DNA from: Candidatus Polarisedimenticolia bacterium
GTDB taxonomy: Bacteria > Acidobacteriota > Polarisedimenticolia > Gp22-AA2
DNA length: 43,758 nucleotides
Assembly (NCBI GenBank): GCA_036001465.1
Contig: DASYUH010000025.1
Location: forward strand, 1-43,758
Reading direction: 5' to 3'
Shown here: piece after piece, positions 41,420 through 43,758 of the stretch
Layout of the letters: the number at the start of each line of letters is the position of its first letter
Numbering within the stretch: the first letter of the stretch is position 1
Position numbers and translations under genes: made by a program
The notes under the pieces: generated by a model
Databases searched by the model: none
The model's input: only the letters and a program-made list of their open reading frames with translations
Told to the model about the DNA's origin: nothing

Positions 41420-42297
41420 ACCAGGCGATCATCGACCTCTACGACGAGTACACGCACGCACCGCTCGACCGGCGGGTGTTCCTGACGCGCCTCGCGCGGC
41501 TGACCGGCAGCATGACGGCCGCCCTGGCGATCCTCCCTGCCCTCGAGGCGGACCGCGCGCTGGCGGCGATCGTCCCACCCGACGACCCGCGGCTGGAGAG
41601 CGGTCGGATCACGTACGCGGGAAGCGGGGGCAAGGTGGCGGCCTATACGGCCCGGCCCCGAAAGGGGGGCAAGACGGCGGCGGTGATCGTCATCCACGAG
41701 AACCGCGGCCTCAATGCCCACATCGAGGACGTGGCCCGCCGCGTGGCGATCGAAGGGTTTCTCGCGCTGGCTCCGGACCTCCTGTCCCCGCTCGGCGGCA
41801 CGCCCGCCGACGAGGACGCCGCGCGCGAGCTGATCGGCAAGCTCGATCCGGACGTGACGATCCTCAACCTGAAAGCCGCCGTCGCGTTCCTCGCGAAGCA
41901 CCCGAAGACCACCGGCAAGGTGGGGGCGGTCGGGTTCTGCTGGGGCGGGGGGATGGCGGGGGAGCTGGCCGTCCAGTCCCCCGACCTGCGCGCGGCGGTC
42001 GTGTATTACGGCCGGCAACCCAGGACGGCCGACGTCCCCCGGATCACGGCACCGCTCCTTCTGCATTATGCCGGGCTCGATACGCGCATCAACGAGGGGG
42101 TCCCGGCGTTCGAGGAGGCGCTCAAGCAGGCGGGGAAGAAGTACACGCTTTACCTGTACCCGGACGTCCAGCACGCCTTCCACAACGACACGTCGGAGGC
42201 CCGCTACGACAAGGAGGCGGCGCGTCTCTCCTGGTCGCGCACCGTCGCCTTCTTCAAGGAGCATCTGCGGGGGGAACGCCCCCGGCCCGCCTTCTGA
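41416..42297 (+). CDS. Tat-exported dienelactone-hydrolase-family protein
   Basis: The 293-residue alpha/beta hydrolase has the nucleophile Cys175 in GFCWGGG, with Asp near LDTRIN and His in VQHAFHN, the DLH catalytic set. The N-terminus holds RRVFLTRLARLTG and a hydrophobic stretch, a probable Tat signal like that of YghX-type members. DLH enzymes open lactones formed from ring-cleavage products, so the pairing with the extradiol dioxygenase suggests aromatic breakdown; one enzyme being exported and the other not is odd. The ATG overlaps the dioxygenase stop (ATGA at 41416-41419). Confidence 0.88.
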   Translation: MNQAIIDLYDEYTHAPLDRRVFLTRLARLTGSMTAALAILPALEADRALAAIVPPDDPRLESGRITYAGSGGKVAAYTARPRKGGKTAAVIVIHENRGLNAHIEDVARRVAIEGFLALAPDLLSPLGGTPADEDAARELIGKLDPDVTILNLKAAVAFLAKHPKTTGKVGAVGFCWGGGMAGELAVQSPDLRAAVVYYGRQPRTADVPRITAPLLLHYAGLDTRINEGVPAFEEALKQAGKKYTLYLYPDVQHAFHNDTSEARYDKEAARLSWSRTVAFFKEHLRGERPRPAF

Positions 42298-42340
42298 TCC
42301 CGGCCGGCATGCCCTCCCGACATTAAAGATGATAGGCTTT

Positions 42341-42401
42341 GCCCGGTTCGATCCCGGTCGGGCACCCTGGCGCTGAGCGACGGGTGCCCCTTAGCGAGGG
42401 G
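42341..42401 (+). promoter_or_regulatory. leader with mutually overlapping hairpins, last covering the ribosome binding site
   Basis: Stem A is GCCCG/CGGGC (42341-42345 with 42359-42363). Stem B is GGGCACCC/GGGTGCCC (42360-42367 with 42382-42389, 8 bp, with CGC/GCG inside its loop). Stem C is CCCCT/AGGGG (42387-42391 with 42397-42401), whose 3' arm is the Shine-Dalgarno of the permease. A and B share bases, as do B and C, so they exclude each other: with B formed the ribosome binding site is free, with C formed it is hidden. GC-rich DNA makes chance stems easy. Confidence 0.4.
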
Positions 42402-42406
42402 ACCCC

Positions 42407-43758
42407 ATGGCCAACCCGCTGTTCGCCACCAAGTCGTACGAGACCCTGATGAAGGAAATGGCCGGCGAGCACCGGCTGCGCCGCGTCCTCGGGCCGGTCG
42501 CCCTGACCAGTCTCGGAGTCGGCGCGATCATCGGCACCGGCATCTTCGTCCTGACGGGCGTGGCGGCGCACGACAAGACCGGCCCGGCGCTGATGCTGTC
42601 GTTCGTCTTCGCCGGCATCGCCTGCATCTTCGCGGCGCTGTGCTACGCCGAGTTCGCGTCGATGGTGCCGGTCGCCGGATCGGCCTACACCTACGCCTAC
42701 GCCACCATGGGAGAGCTGTTCGCCTGGATCATCGGGTGGGACCTGATTCTCGAGTACGCGGTCGCGTCCTCGACCGTGGCGCACGGCTGGTCGCATTACT
42801 TCCAGGCGCTTCTCGATCAGTTCAACGTGCATCTGCCCACCGTCCTGACCAACGCCCCGTTCGACTACGACCCGGCGACCGGCCACCTGGCGGCCACCGG
42901 AACCTGGTTCGATCTGCCGGCCATCGCCATCGCGGCGCTCATCACGGTCGTGCTGGTCATCGGCATCCGGGAGAGCGCCGGGTTCAACGCCTTCATGGTC
43001 ATCGTCAAGCTGGCGATCGTCTTCTTCGTCATCGCGGTGGGGGCGTTCTACGTCAACCCGGAGAACTGGAAGCCGTTCGCGCCGTTCGGCCTGACGGGCC
43101 TCGCCTTCTTCGGCAAGACGATCTTCGGCCAGACGGGGGCGGGAGGTGAGCCGCTCGGCATGATGGCGGGCGCGGCGGTCATCTTCTTCGCCTACATCGG
43201 CTTCGATTCGATCTCGACGCACGCCGAGGAGGCGAAGAACCCGCGGCGCGACGTGCCGATCGGCATCATCACGTCCCTGGTCCTGTGCACCATCCTGTAC
43301 ATCGCCGTGGCGGCGGTGCTCACCGGCATGGTCCCGTACAACCAGATCAACATCGACGCGCCGGTCTCGGACGCCTTCCGGCAGGCCGGCCTCCCCTGGG
43401 CCCGCTTCCTCATCTCGGTCGGGGCGATCACCGGCATCACCTCCGTGCTCCTGGTCATGATGCTCAGCCAGCCGCGCGTCTTCCTGGCGATGGCGCGTGA
43501 CGGGCTCCTGCCGCAGAGCTTCTTCGGGGCGGTGCACGACCGTTTCCGCACCCCGTGGAAGTCGACCATCCTCACCGGCTGCTTCGTGGCCACGCTGGGC
43601 GCCTTCGTGCCGCTGCGCATCCTGGCCGACCTGGTCAACATCGGGACGCTCCTGGCGTTCGTCATGGTGTGCGCCGCCGTCCTCATCATGCGCCGGACCA
43701 ATCCGAACGCCCCTCGCCCCTTCCGGGCGCCGTTCGTGCCGCTGACCCCGATCCTGGG
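42407..43758 (+). CDS. APC-superfamily amino-acid permease (cationic type), partial
   Basis: The gene runs off the window after 450 codons. It has GVGAIIGTGIFVLTGVAA in the first membrane helix, the substrate-binding signature of APC transporters, then SFVFAGIACIFAALCYAEFA, GWDLILEYAVASSTVAHGW, FFAYIGFDSISTHAEEAKNP and LMMLSQPRVFLAMARDGLLP, all like the bacterial cationic-amino-acid transporter (CAT) group. It imports or exchanges amino acids across the inner membrane. GAGGGG lies 5 bases before the ATG. The C-terminal helices are missing only because the window ends. Confidence 0.93.
   Translation, partial: MANPLFATKSYETLMKEMAGEHRLRRVLGPVALTSLGVGAIIGTGIFVLTGVAAHDKTGPALMLSFVFAGIACIFAALCYAEFASMVPVAGSAYTYAYATMGELFAWIIGWDLILEYAVASSTVAHGWSHYFQALLDQFNVHLPTVLTNAPFDYDPATGHLAATGTWFDLPAIAIAALITVVLVIGIRESAGFNAFMVIVKLAIVFFVIAVGAFYVNPENWKPFAPFGLTGLAFFGKTIFGQTGAGGEPLGMMAGAAVIFFAYIGFDSISTHAEEAKNPRRDVPIGIITSLVLCTILYIAVAAVLTGMVPYNQINIDAPVSDAFRQAGLPWARFLISVGAITGITSVLLVMMLSQPRVFLAMARDGLLPQSFFGAVHDRFRTPWKSTILTGCFVATLGAFVPLRILADLVNIGTLLAFVMVCAAVLIMRRTNPNAPRPFRAPFVPLTPIL

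Noticed and set aside
42298-42406. Complete tRNA gene before the permease
   Set aside because: Only a T-arm-like 3' part is present; the 5' acceptor strand, D-arm and anticodon arm are absent.
1-43758. CRISPR array, insertion sequence, prophage or integron
   Set aside because: No regularly spaced repeats, transposase, integrase or phage structural motif was seen on either strand; the only tandem repeats are the short ones listed.

Overview
The window is a GC-rich, densely coded stretch of bacterial chromosome. It shows no phage, transposase, rRNA, complete tRNA or CRISPR array. The gene content suggests a free-living aerobic or microaerobic heterotroph from soil, sediment or water: cytochrome bd oxidase, a glyoxylate bypass, a sulfatase, aromatic-catabolism-type enzymes, and very large secreted proteins with thrombospondin type 3 (TSP3) repeats, Kelch repeats and Cys-rich segments. 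This style is common in Acidobacteriota and Myxococcota-like lineages. That placement is an inference from protein style only; no marker gene is present.

Layout. (1) 1-2350: an antitoxin-first HicBA pair, an orphan and apparently shortened AbrB/MazE-type antitoxin, and a lipoprotein-type sulfatase whose start overlaps the antitoxin stop. (2) 2350-5186: a possible small Cys-rich ORF, a secreted TSP3 protein, then about 870 bp holding fragments of at least three broken genes (a signal-peptide start, a DUF5615 PIN-like toxin 5' end and an inverted DUF4160 fragment). (3) 5187-17305: a strong sigma-70-type promoter followed by four tightly packed genes. They encode a 2361-residue secreted protein with two separate HExxH motifs, a 1002-residue beta-propeller protein, a Tat-exported Rieske oxygenase and a lipoprotein cytochrome c. 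This is the best candidate for an undescribed system: an extracytoplasmic oxygenase that may draw electrons from a cytochrome c. (4) 17319-22211: a small secreted protein, and on the minus strand malate synthase overlapping a long-form isocitrate lyase (glyoxylate bypass operon). (5) 22388-28553: an SRPBCC/ArsR pair behind a promoter with an overlapping dyad, DUF1428, CydA-CydB, a glycine-zipper peptide, a membrane-anchored SRPBCC protein, a frameshifted amidohydrolase and an exported tyrosine-phosphatase-like protein. (6) 28695-33799: a DUF2339/DUF3999 membrane pair. (7) 33818-37880: a YtcJ-like amidohydrolase, an aromatic-amino-acid-type decarboxylase and an exported protein with four Cys/His modules, all coupled by 4-bp overlaps. 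(8) 37927-43758: a secreted hypothetical protein on the minus strand, an LCM-family methyltransferase, DUF1330, an operon of a small exported ORF with a DODA-type extradiol dioxygenase and a Tat-type dienelactone hydrolase, and the start of an APC amino-acid permease behind a hairpin-rich leader.

Stop and start codons overlap (ATGA, GTGA, TAATG or TGATG) at ten junctions, so translational coupling is the main operon architecture. I found no intrinsic terminator with a convincing U-tract. All functions are read from motifs recognised by eye; no database search was run.
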